From NCBI GenBank assembly GCA_022385755.1, contig MU278349.1, forward strand, positions 1,488,001-1,552,000: a DNA stretch of 64,000 nt, given 5' to 3'. A model generated the notes under the pieces. It was not told the DNA's origin. It saw only the letters and a program-made list of their open reading frames with translations, and did not search any database. Shown piece after piece: positions 24,613 to 34,521 of the stretch (its first letter is position 1; every line of letters starts with the position of its first letter). The translations under genes and the position numbers were made by a program. The DNA comes from Trametopsis cervina (lineage: Eukaryota; Basidiomycota; Agaricomycetes; Polyporales; Irpicaceae).

Positions 24613-26770
24613 ATGTCCACAGTTGAGACCAAGGAAGTATCGCGCCCTGGTACCGCAGGGTCGGACGCGACGAAGACCACGCGTGTCCCTGATAATAGCG
24701 GCTCAGATAAGCCAGGCGTTGAAGAGGTGCTCCAAGAGAAGTTCGTAGGAGGCGAAGGGGACGCGGCGATCCCGGAGGACACAAAGGTGAAAGCCATCAC
24801 TGGATACTAGATTGGCAGGGCGTGTCTATTGACGCACAGTGACTTTAGGAAGATGCGATTGAGAACGCAGAGGATGATTGGATGCACGATCCGCGCAATC
24901 CGCGCAACTGGTCGTTTGGAAAGAAATGGCAAATGACTGGTATTGTACGTCCCGTACCTGTACTCACATATTGGCGATACTTGACGCTGATTGCTATGTT
25001 TTTTATACTAGGTCTCATTGTACACATTCGTATCGCCTTTGGCCAGTTCTATGATGGCTCCTGCTCTGCCAGAAATTGCGGAACATTTCAACATCACCAG
25101 CGAAACCATTGTATCCATGACATTGAGCATTTTCCTACTGACGTTCGCCATCGGCCCTCTGTTTCTTGCGCCGTTGTCTGAAATCTACGGTCGAACATGG
25201 GTGAGTTGCAGTTGTTCAACAACATATCACTTTCACGATACTGAAAGTTCCGATACAGGTTCTGCATATTGGGAATTTGTTGTTCTTGGTTTTCAATCTC
25301 GCTTGTGCGTTCGCGCCGAACACAAGTGTGCTCATAGGCATGCGTCTGATCTGTATGTGCACATTTGATACACACTTTGTTTAGTCGGCTAACATGATGT
25401 AGGTGGCTTCGTCGGAAGCGCACCTATTGCATGCGGTGGCGGAACCATCAGCGACCTGTTTTCAGAACGTGACCGTGCATCTGCTATGGCGATATACAGT
25501 CTGGGCCCACTTATCGGTCCTGCCGTAGGCCCCATAGCGGGAGGCTTCATCTCTGAGACCATCGGTTACAAATACGTGTTCATCGTCATCTCTGCGCTCT
25601 GTGGCCTATCTGCCATCCTCGGTATACCTCTCCTGCGCGAGACTTATGCCCCCGTCATTCGGCTTCGTATAGCCAAGCACTCAGAAGACCCAGAGAAGGC
25701 TGCAAAGGCTCACCCTCATCTCGTACAGAACCATGGCGGAAAATGGCATCTCATTTGGATCAATCTCGAGAGACCAGTTATCTTGCTCACCAAGAGCTTA
25801 GTGTGCTTCGTCCTGAGCTTGTACATGGCTTTGTGAGTGCATTGCATGGGATATCGTGCTGCTTGTGGCTTGTTGCTCACGGTGACCTCTGTAGCATGTA
25901 TGGTATTTACTATCTAATGTTCACGACCTTCCCAAGTAGGTCACGATGGTCGTCTCTACGGTCATTTTCTCACAAATCGTGTTGCAGTCCTCTTCACCGA
26001 TATCTACGGCTTCTCCGCGGGTATCGCTGGTCTCTGTTATATCGGGTTGGGTCTTGGGTTCCTTCTCGCCACCGTGTTTGGAGCTAGCGTTTCTGACAAG
26101 ATCTATCACTCTGTATGTCTCTTTCCAACCCTTCATATCTGATTACTGACCGTCCGTGTAGCTATCAGCGAGGAACGGCGGCAAGGGAAAACCAGAATTC
26201 CGGATTCCTGCCCTCATCTTCGGGTCATTCTTCGTTCCCATCGGACTATTGTAAGCGACATACATGACTGTCCTGGTATGGGCAATCGTTGACAATACTA
26301 TCAGTTGGTATGGCTGGTCGGCACAGGCTAGAATTCACTGGATCATGCCCATCATTGGATCCGGCATTTTTGGATTTGGGATGATGACTACCTTGTAAGT
26401 CTACAGATGAATAAAATGCCGGTTGCGCAGCTGAGCCCGTCTGTTTCGCAGCTTACCTATTCAGCTTTACCTCGTTGACACTTTCACCTACGCCGCCAGC
26501 GCTCTAGCAGCTGCATCTGTGCGTACTCATCGCTCCTCCCTGGTCTCCTGGCAACGCAACTCATCGCTCTTTGTCATGTCTTAGGTCTTCCGTTCTACAC
26601 TAGGATTCGCATTTCCCCTCTTCGGTGAACAGATGTACGCAGCCCTTGGTAATGGAGGCGGCAACTCTCTACTTGCCGGCCTTGCAGTAGTCCTTGGCAT
26701 ACCCTTCCCTGTGTGGTTGTGGTTCAAGGGCGAGGAGATCCGTCAGCGCAGCACGCTCAGCCGATCTTGA
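24613..26770 (+). CDS. MFS transporter, DHA1 (drug:H+ antiporter / polyamine-type)
   Basis: A plasma-membrane proton antiporter of the major facilitator superfamily. The hydrophilic N-terminus (MSTVETKEVSRPG...) is followed by DPRNPRNWSFGKKWQ, the usual lead-in of fungal DHA1 proteins. Transmembrane segments start with SLYTFVSPLASSMMAPALPE, and the motif-A region is LAPLSEIYGR. Motif C-like GPLIGPAVGPIAGGFISETI comes after GGTISDLFSERDRASAMAIY. The chain is interrupted by about ten introns and ends FKGEEIRQRSTLSRS. The family includes Tpo1/Flr1-like exporters of polyamines, azoles and weak acids; the substrate cannot be assigned. No biosynthetic cluster genes lie next to it. Confidence 0.88.
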
Positions 26771-27613
26771 TTCTGTTTCATCCGGAAAATATCTCTTGGA
26801 CATGGAATTGGCCGCGGGGCGTCATCGTCCATCTATGGGCTTGTGCCCGATGATGAACAAAACGCGGGTCGAATGGACGGACGGGCATTGTCCCATTATT
26901 TCGACAAACGAGCATTACTCAAATCTTAGGACGACCATTTACGTATCACTTTATTTCACACCCATCCATTGCACTCTCCGTGGACATTCTCTCGTCACCG
27001 CTAACGTGCTTAGAAACTCCTTGCGAGTTTGTCATGTTTATTTCACGGCGCTGGATTTTAACGACTTCATGTAGCCTATTCGTCGTAGTATCGCAATCAA
27101 TACACTAGATTCCTTATACACATCGTCAGCCAGTTATCATTGAATGAGCAGGAACACATGGATGAGCTTGTAACTATCCACTATCATCTAATTTGACATC
27201 TCATTCGCGCCACACCGTCCGTGCCGACCGCGCCCTTCACACGACCAAGATGCTCGAAACTCAAATACTTGGATGCTACTTGAAAGCTTAAAGCACGGCC
27301 CGAGGATGTTACGCCAGTGGCGAAGTGCACTTACCCATCCGTATGGGATTTGATGGTCGCGGATCCGCATCAAACGCAGCGATGGGCGCAAAGCAGGGGT
27401 CCTTGGGGTCGTGCCAACAGTGCAGTCATGTGAGATTAGTGGATTTGTTTATTCGAACAGATATGATAGAGCGTTCGTCCGATCGTCACGAATCGGCAGT
27501 AAGCTGCGATGACAAGACCTTGCCATCCACCGATAATTAACATGATATACAGCTGGCTCGCTACTTATGCACAAAGAGGATGTAAAATGTACGAGAACTC
27601 GAATGTGTATGAA
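26771..27613. other. Intergenic spacer between convergent MFS and NSP1 genes
   Basis: An 843-bp 3'-to-3' spacer. The 126-codon plus frame at 26694-27074 overlaps the MFS end in another frame and has no family character. No RNA gene or repeat was seen. Confidence 0.5.
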
Positions 27614-29860
27614 TCACCTCCCAAGTCCAAAGCCTCTGCTCCTGCTTGCGCCGAGCCCATTCCCATAGCCTCCTCCGCCTTGTGTCTCCTCGCCCGCTGC
27701 GCCCTTCACACGTCGTTCAACTTCTGTAACTTTCGACTCCACTTCCCGCACTGCTCCATCTATCCACTGCAAGCTCTCAAGATGGTTACTCAGGACCTGT
27801 GCGATTTGCGCCATCGGATCTTCGCTCAGCGCAGTGGCACCGTCAGGGGAGCCAGAAAGCTCGTTCACAGCCTCGATCATTTGTGTAAGCGAACCCGATA
27901 GGTCATCTAGATGCCCGTGCAGTTCTGTGGCGAGCGTGTAACTGAAGAACGTATCATAATCAGCTCAACTGTAAGGAGAATATCCATATGAGGTGACTCA
28001 CTTCTTGTCCCTCTCTGTGTCTGCGGGACCAGTATCCAGGGCTCTCAAGTTGCCTCCACCGCCTTGGCCTCCAAGAATTTCGTCGGTCAGCTTCTCGTAG
28101 GCCTCAAGCGTGGAGGACAAGTCCTTTTGTTGTTGTTCTATGTGATCTAGCGACTGGTCGATTGCGCTCTGTTCTCGCTCAGCCGATAACAACGCGGCGT
28201 AGAGAGCAGACAGCTAAAGAGTTATGTCAGTTTCGATTCATCAACATAGACCACTGGGACATACGTTATTGCTATTCTCTATCAATGCGCGGTCCCATAC
28301 AGCAACCTCACTCGCGAACTTGTTGAAATCCCGTACTTGCAAGTCCAAATCGGTCGTCCATTTGTTGACGATTTCCTCAATGGTCTTTCCCCTCAACATG
28401 GACGGCGGTGGGACTGAAACCGCCACCGAGGTCGATCCAGGTTGTGTCGTAGATGGTTGCGCTGTGGAGTATCATAAGCACCAATAAACTGTAACCTTGG
28501 AAGAATTGCACACACATGGAACGGTAAGCGATGCTGCGCCTTCTTTCGGCTTGTCTGCATCTTTGCCTGTAGCAGCGGTGCTCCCAAACAGACCGAGGTT
28601 GAGCGAGGCTATGGGCGAATCTCGTCAAGACGGTCAAAAAACACGGGTTGGCATACATACGAGCAGCAGGTGCAGCATCCTTCTTCTCTTCTGGCTTGTT
28701 CGCCGTGGTGTCTTTGTTCCCGGTCAAGCTAAAGAAACTCGAGGGTCCTATTCCACTGATGTCAAGAGAATATTCCGCTTTCCTAGTTTTAGTGCTTACC
28801 TGACGCACCAGCTGCCGGTGTTGTGGATGCACCGGTCGTGGGAGCAGCTGCATCGGGTTTAGTCCCGAATAATCCACCGCCCAAGAATCCGCTGCCTGTA
28901 GCAGGCGCGGCAGGCGCATTGGCTGCTGCAGCAGCAGTGACTGCCTCCGATGGTTTGGGCGGCAGACCGAAAAGGCCAGCCCCTACAGCTGGGGCAGGTG
29001 CGGGGGTTGTTGAGGTTGTTGATGAGGTTGTTGCGACGGCAGTAGGTATTGAGAAGACTACATGGCTGGCTAAATAAGATCCTTAATATGTAGTCGTAGA
29101 GGCTATACTCACGACCAGAAGTAGCGGGTTTTGCTTGATCCGTCCCTGGAGGTTTGGGAAGACCGAACCCACTGAACAAACTAGGTGCTGTGGGAGCATT
29201 TGCGGCGGGTGTTGCAGAGGTATTGCTCGCGGCAGAAGTGTTTCCGAGTAGTCCACCACCTAATCCACCACCTAATCCACCACCTAGGCCACCACCTAAT
29301 CCACCACCTAGGCCACCACCTAATCCACCACCTAGGCCACCACCTAATCCACCACCTAATCCTGTATTTGCTGTAGAGAATAGCCCTCCAGCTGCGGCCG
29401 GTGCTGGGTTTGCCCCAAAGAGCCCTCCTCCTGCGGGTCCAGCTCCGATTCCACCGCCACCACCGCCAAACAGACCCCCTCCGGTAGCGGTCGAGGTGGT
29501 AGAAGTATCTGTTGCATTATTCTTCGCAAAGAAGGCTCCACCGAGAGACGGGGTACTTGATGCATTAGCTGCAGGTGCTGCGGACCCAAAAATATTTCCC
29601 GTCGGAGCAGCTGTTGTTGTTGAGGACGGGTTCCCAAAGCCACTGAATAAGTTTTTGGGTGCCCCTGCTTGTTGTGTCGAGCTAAATGGATTATCTGCAG
29701 TCTGCTGGGCTAATGCTTATGGTTAATGAGTTAGTCAATACTTGAGCGAAACACGCGTACGTCCTGTTGTTGGATTGGGGGCGGCCGCCGTCCCTGCAGT
29801 ATTTCCAAACAGGCCGCCACTGCCTGACGTGTTGGTGTTCGTATTTCCAAAGAGATTCAT
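27614..29860 (-). CDS. NSP1: FG nucleoporin Nsp1 (Nup62 homologue)
   Basis: A central-channel FG nucleoporin that also anchors the cytoplasmic Nup82 complex. The N-terminus is a GLFG/FG-repeat domain (MNLFGNTNTNTSGSGGLFGN, SLFSGFGLPKP, GGGLFGANPAPAAAGGLF, SLTGNK). It includes a Gly/Leu tract encoded by a 12-bp minisatellite. The C-terminal Nsp1 coiled-coil domain begins MLRGKTIEEIVNKWTTDLD, continues through FNKFASEVAVWDRALIENSN, SAIDQSLDHIEQQQKDLSST and VLSNHLESLQWIDGAVREVE, and ends in a Gly-rich tail. Seven or so short introns interrupt it. ATG 29860 opens the FG domain directly. It is divergent from SUS1, with a tRNA gene in the shared upstream region, and close to its partner NUP82. Confidence 0.92.
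29252..29361. repeat. 12-bp minisatellite (about 9 copies) coding GLGG in NSP1
   Basis: The plus-strand unit CCACCACCTAAT / CCACCACCTAGG is repeated about nine times in tandem. The two variants partly alternate, giving a 24-bp higher-order period. In the coding (minus) strand each unit adds Gly-Gly-Leu-Gly to the FG domain. Unit length is a multiple of three, so copy-number change keeps the frame. Confidence 0.9.
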
Positions 29861-30009
29861 CGCGTAATCCTATGTGAAACAGGTCAGAAGAGGATGAAGT
29901 GGGAGGATAAACGCGATCGCAGTGAGCATGTAACAATGAACGCGATTAGACAGTTGTGGCCATTCAGCGTGTTTGGTGCTGTATTGCTATGCGTGTCATC
30001 GTTTTCAAC

Positions 30010-30099
30010 GGGGCGGTAGCTCAGTGGTAGAGCGTAGGACTGCAATTGCAACAGCAACAGGGTATCCCGAGGTCGCGTGTTCGACCCACGCCCGTCCCT
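30010..30099 (+). tRNA. tRNA-Cys (GCA) with an 18-nt intron
   Basis: The acceptor 5' strand GGGGCGG pairs with CCGTCCC (30092-30098, one G-U). The D arm is GCTC-AGTGGTA-GAGC, the anticodon loop CTGCAA places GCA at 30042-30044, and the T arm is GCGTG-TTCGACC-CACGC. An intron of about 18 nt (30046-30063) sits one base 3' of the anticodon, the canonical position. The anticodon stem TAGGA/TCCCG has one A-C mismatch, or the intron edges differ slightly. A TTTT pol III terminator follows at 30104-30107. It lies between the divergent NSP1 and SUS1 genes. Confidence 0.85.
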
Positions 30100-30103
30100 C
30101 ACC

Positions 30104-30107
30104 TTTT
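30104..30107 (+). terminator. RNA polymerase III terminator of tRNA-Cys
   Basis: A TTTT run five bases after the tRNA 3' end. This is the minimal pol III stop signal. Confidence 0.5.
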
Positions 30108-30378
30108 ACATATTTCTTCTATGCACGCCTCTAACGCATGAAGCTTTTTGCATTTTATTGCGATGTATATATTCGGCAAGGCTGGGTGATTTATGTTCTT
30201 CAATGAGTGTTTTGGTATAACATGGCTGTGTAGCCTACCACCCTTACATAGCACCATCACTGTACTAAGTAGGTCTTAATTCGGCAGTTGGAAGTTGGAA
30301 CCAAACAATCACTGACATCGCCAGATGTTGGTCGGACACTAGGCCTACGCATATATAGATTCGAAAACGTCTGGAGCT

Positions 30379-30860
30379 ATGCCGTCCCGCAGTGACACCA
30401 CCAACTCCGCGTTGTACGCGCAGATTCACCGCCGCATGGTTGAGAGCGGTGAATGGGATAGGTAGGATACTAGTTTACCGATCATATGTACTCATGCAGA
30501 ATTGTTATCCAGGATTTCTACCATGTTAGCCAAACGGCTGAACGAAGCTGGTTGGGTCGATGATTTGCACCACAGGACCAAAGGTTTGTTCAGCAAGTCT
30601 CCACTGAATCCTGATTGTGAGGCTGACACAGGCTCGCCTTCAGAATCAGCTAGGTCGGCTGAGCGGGGAGACTCAGCAACAGCCCGTCAGCTCATGGCAG
30701 ACGTACGAAGTCATGCCGAAGGTGGAGTTGTTTTTACAAGCTATCTTATGTGTGCGCACATGCTGAAGCGTTTGTGTTTGTAGGTGCCGTGTCGCCTGCG
30801 GTTAGACAGGAGATAGTAGCCCTGGTCCGACAGTATCTGGAATCACAAATTGACAAGTAA
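30379..30860 (+). CDS. SUS1: Sus1/ENY2, SAGA deubiquitinase-module and TREX-2 subunit
   Basis: A small protein of 102 residues, made of four short exons too small to show as one open frame. It links transcription (SAGA H2B-deubiquitinase module) to mRNA export (TREX-2 at the nuclear pore). Exon 1 gives LYAQIHRRMVESGEWDR, exon 2 ISTMLAKRLNEAGWVDDL with HHRTK, exon 3 ESARSAERGDSATARQLMADV, and exon 4 VSPAVRQEIVALVRQYLESQ before the TAA at 30858. Introns are 30462-30512, 30584-30643 and 30722-30783, all GT-AG and phase-consistent. Length and order match ENY2 (about 100 residues). Genes for two nuclear pore proteins flank it. Confidence 0.9.
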
Positions 30861-31135
30861 CTGTCCTCAGGGCCGGTAGCTACCCTTACAGTACCTTGGT
30901 TTGCAAAGTCACAGACAGCATACCCAGGGAGCTTTCACATCAGGAGCGGTGCAGGAGGTTCTACTGTGCTGCTACAATATCGTTCGTAGAGATGCATGTC
31001 TTCTACGTGCTCGGACTGAACTCGAATGTACGAAAGTATGGATCAAGTGGGGAGTAATGTACAATGATGTATGAATAGAACACTTATAGAAACCGTCAAG
31101 AGCAGCGATAACATTCAAACAACACAAGAGCTGGA

Positions 31136-34100
31136 TCACGGTTTGGCTTCCTCTGGCTCCTCCGAGGCTGAAGGTGGCCGACCCAAAGTTAGATCAAGCT
31201 TGGCTGCCAATTTGAGGATATCGTTCTCAATATTACTGATCTTTGATCTCCTGGGAAATTATGCGCTCGGTCAGCGAATAGCTCTTACATATAGATGTGT
31301 TGCGTACTCTTTACTCGCCCGTGCTCCAAACTCGAATGCCTGAGACACACCGAGGCCACTTGAGCCAACCACCTCTGACATTCGCTTGGACAGTCGCTGC
31401 TCCTTCTTTCGTAGCTCCTTGAGATCAGGTAGAAGACGGTCGAGTTCTCGACGGAGCTGTATTCAATGGCATCAGTCTCCGAGTTAGCCGTAACACATGG
31501 ATAGGCTTCACCTGTGATGTCCTGCCAGACAGCGAGTCTTGGTCGTACCGTGTGGCACCCTTAATCTCCTTCTGTAACCTCTTTAGCTCCCCGAACCACT
31601 TCGTCTCATGCTCACTGAGCTCAGGACTCGCGCTCTTCATGAGAGCACGAAGAATACGATCTGTTCTTTGGAGTAACTCTTTCTGTTTCCCTTGAACCTC
31701 CGCAAGTTTATCTCTTGTCTGGTCCTGACGTTTCTGCTTCAGCATTTCGATGAGGGTAAGCACCTCTTTGCTTTTCTCTTGCTGTCGATGGAATTCCTGT
31801 TCCTGCAACCGCGCGCGCATTTCAGCGCTCTGGTAAGCTAATTGTACCTCATGCATCTGGTTCGTGAGGCGTTCCACAGTTGAGGCTAGATAACGTAGAG
31901 TGTCCGGGGTGAGCTGAATCTCGCTCCGCACGGGGACAGCCAGCCTTGGGTTGGATGGGAGACCCGCGCCAGTGGCAAGGTTTGATGGGGGTGTATAGGG
32001 CTCGGAAAGGAGGGTGATATATGCCGGGGGACCATCCACAGGTTTGGCATCTGGTAATTCCTCATTGGTAGAGACGATTGATTCATCCCCATCAGTGCTT
32101 TGCGCTTCGGATTGTAGAGTCAGTGGGAAGGTTATGACTCGCATAGCAGACGTGAGGATGAAGATGCTGTATGTCAAGTAAACATCGTTGGGGATTGAGA
32201 CTGCCGTCACAGGATTCGAGCACCTAAACGAGAGAAGCGTTAGTAACACGACAAACTGACAATAACAGGTACATACCGCCGTTCAACAGAGAAAGTGGTC
32301 AATATTGGTTTCACAGTTGCGCCTCCAGATTTTTCCAACGAGCTCGCAAGAGAATCGTCGCCGTCATTGCTGATATCATCACGAAGCGCATGGGCTAGCT
32401 TCTGCAATAAAGAGGCGAGCTGTATAACATGCACACCAAAAGCGTGGTAGACATAGACCGTCTCGTCATTGATAGGGTCTCGAGAAAGGACCGGATGGTT
32501 GCCCTGCAATAACTGAAGGATAGGTGGTTCTCCAGGCCGGGCAGAAAGCTGTGACAAAGTCGAGATAAGGCCTAGGTCGATGGACTCATAGACTGCCAGC
32601 ATTGGAAGCTCTGTATTGCTGGTGCTGTGCTAATGTATATTCAATATCTCACGCCTGCACCGATAAAAATCGCAACGACTCACTTTGCGCTCCCACCTGG
32701 CTTCTACCTTCTCTACGTCGAGGTAAAGGTCTACCTTGCCATCCTGGAAAGCTACCAGGACAACACCCAGTCGCTCTGTTTCTCCCTCACCCTCACCCTT
32801 GTCCTCGGCATCAGTACCAAAAGAGAGATAGACGATATCAGTTGCATCGCCACCTTCACTTCCTTCTAGCGTGCGCGGTGAAGGCTGAAGCAGGAATGGA
32901 CCTTGACGAATAGGTTGGTTGCGTATAGTTGTCGGTGGGTGCACGAGTACCATCCGGGGTGGACTGGGAAACGTTGTCCCAGGAGGGAGCTGTTTGAGTA
33001 GAGAGTTTACATATTTACGTTGGTAGTCGTATACCGTAGTGAGGCTAGCACTGCTTGAAGATGCATCGAAATCCGACGGGCCAGACTCCGATCGCGTCAA
33101 AAACTCTTGCTTTGCAGCTACAAAGCATTCGAGTGCATGCACATACGATGACGAGAGAACCCTAGCGAGGCAGAGATAAATGAGGGATTAGATTTCTCCT
33201 GATAATGGCAGAGACTTACGTATTTCTCGGCATATAGGGGCATATGGCATATATGTCACCGCTCTTCATGACAGCGTAGATGCTCAACGGTCCCCAGTCC
33301 GCTTTACCCGTACCAAGCGTAAACGACGCAACTTCTCGTTCCGAATCGTCTTCGGCAAGATAGGACTGTGATTTCTTCTCAGGGACGAACGACAGTGTTT
33401 GTTGAGGCTCTTCTACATCGACGGCAATATCATATTCCCTGCAATGACTTAGAATACAGAACGCTGAAGTGTAAGAAAGACATACCGGAGTTTTCCGTCG
33501 ACCGTCATGACCAACAAAGTGGTGCCACCAGCACCCCATGGATGCCATGCAATCTTTGCTATTGGTGCTTCCTTCAGAGCATGATAGTATTGTCCTATCG
33601 ATATTGACCTATTGGTTATTCAGGAAGGGAGCGCAATGACAAAGAAGCGTAAACAGCTCACTTGCAGTCAACTACAGTTGTGACTAGCTTTGTGAACCCT
33701 GGACGTGGCAATACCACAACCGCAATATGGAACGCTCCCGCCACAGCCAGGAACTTGCCATTGGGATTCACCACCATTTGATGGATATCAAATGCGACAT
33801 TGGGAGTGTTTAAGATCTATTGAAAGAGGCCGTTTGGAATGCGAAATCCTTAATCTGGACTGCAACCCGACACAAATGCGGACACACACACTTTGTAGGT
33901 CTTTTGCTCTTGACCATTACCTCCACGGTGTAACTTGGCGTCCGCCAAGGAAGCCATCCTAATCTCATTTCCGACCGCAAGTATCAGGTCATAGTCTTTG
34001 ATGACCATAACTTGTCGGCGCCCTGAAGGGGTTGGGCCTTCGGTGGTAAGGTCATCTGTCGTGAAGTTGCGCAGCGAAGACAAGGACAATTCCAGGGAGG

Positions 34101-34194
34101 TGTCGTCCTTGGCCAATAAGCCACGCCCGCCTTTATCAGTAGTGAACACCGGATGGTTGTTCAGAAATGCATTCCAGTCTTCGTCCCCGTCCAT
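31136..34194 (-). CDS. NUP82: Nup82/Nup88-like nucleoporin
   Basis: A scaffold of the cytoplasmic Nup82-Nsp1-Nup159 complex that carries the mRNA-export platform. The N-terminal beta-propeller begins MDGDEDWNAFLNNHPVFTTD and includes VMVIKDYDLILAVGNEIRMA, GKFLAVAGAFHIAVVVLPRP, IAKIAWHPWGAGGTTLLVMT and WGPLSIYAVMKSGDIYAICP. The C-terminal third is coiled coil (LRYLASTVERLTNQMHEVQ, EKSKEVLTLIEMLKQKRQD, LRRELDRLLPDLKELRKKEQ). A final exon after a 48-bp intron adds ISNIENDILKLAAKLDLTLG. ATG 34194 is preferred because the propeller starts there; an in-frame ATG at 34236 adds 14 residues. It is divergent from RNR2 and convergent with SUS1. Family assignment rests on architecture and the MDxDW...HPVF start. 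Confidence 0.85.
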
Positions 34195-34319
34195 GTTCTC
34201 GTATTTGTGGGCCTGCGAGACTTGAGGCCGTTGCACTTGAGGTTTATGGGCGCTAATACGGAGATTAGCGTGACGGGGTGACGGTTAGTGTGTGATGGGC
34301 TTGTGACGCGATCGCGTCA

Positions 34320-34384
34320 ACGCGTAAAGCACGGGGTTGACGCGACGCGACGCGTTTACTCGTTGAATCCGCCAAACAACGCGT
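34320..34384. promoter_or_regulatory. Cluster of ACGCGT (MCB-like) boxes upstream of RNR2
   Basis: ACGCGT occurs at 34320-34325, 34350-34355 and 34379-34384. Two extra ACGCG units at 34340-34349 form ACGCGACGCGACGCGT. GACGCGATCGCGTC just upstream is a further near-palindrome. ACGCGT is the MBF (MluI cell-cycle box) site that drives G1/S and replication-stress expression of ribonucleotide reductase in yeasts. The boxes lie 138-202 bp before the RNR2 ATG, in a 327-bp region shared with NUP82. Confidence 0.75.
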
Positions 34385-34397
34385 AAATTTTGAAGAA

Positions 34398-34405
34398 TAT
34401 AAAAG
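34398..34405 (+). promoter_or_regulatory. TATA box of RNR2
   Basis: TATAAAAG lies 117 bp upstream of the ATG and just downstream of the ACGCGT cluster. Its position suits a core promoter. Confidence 0.55.
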
Positions 34406-34521
34406 ACGCTCGAGTTGGACGGGCTTCCTCTACCACACACCACCACGAACCTGCCCCTCCCCCTGCCCAGACGCTGTAGCTTGTACCACTCCAGCTTGTA
34501 CTCTTTGTATCCTTGTTAACC

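Noticed and set aside
29154..29726. 190-codon plus-strand proline-rich frame and the tandem repeat as a possible CRISPR-like array
   Set aside because: The repeat is a contiguous 12-bp minisatellite without spacers, inside NSP1; the plus frame is its antisense reading.
27614..34194. Reading NSP1-SUS1-NUP82 as a bacterial-style operon
   Set aside because: Genes are on different strands, have their own introns and lie in a fungal genome; only linkage, not co-transcription, can be claimed.
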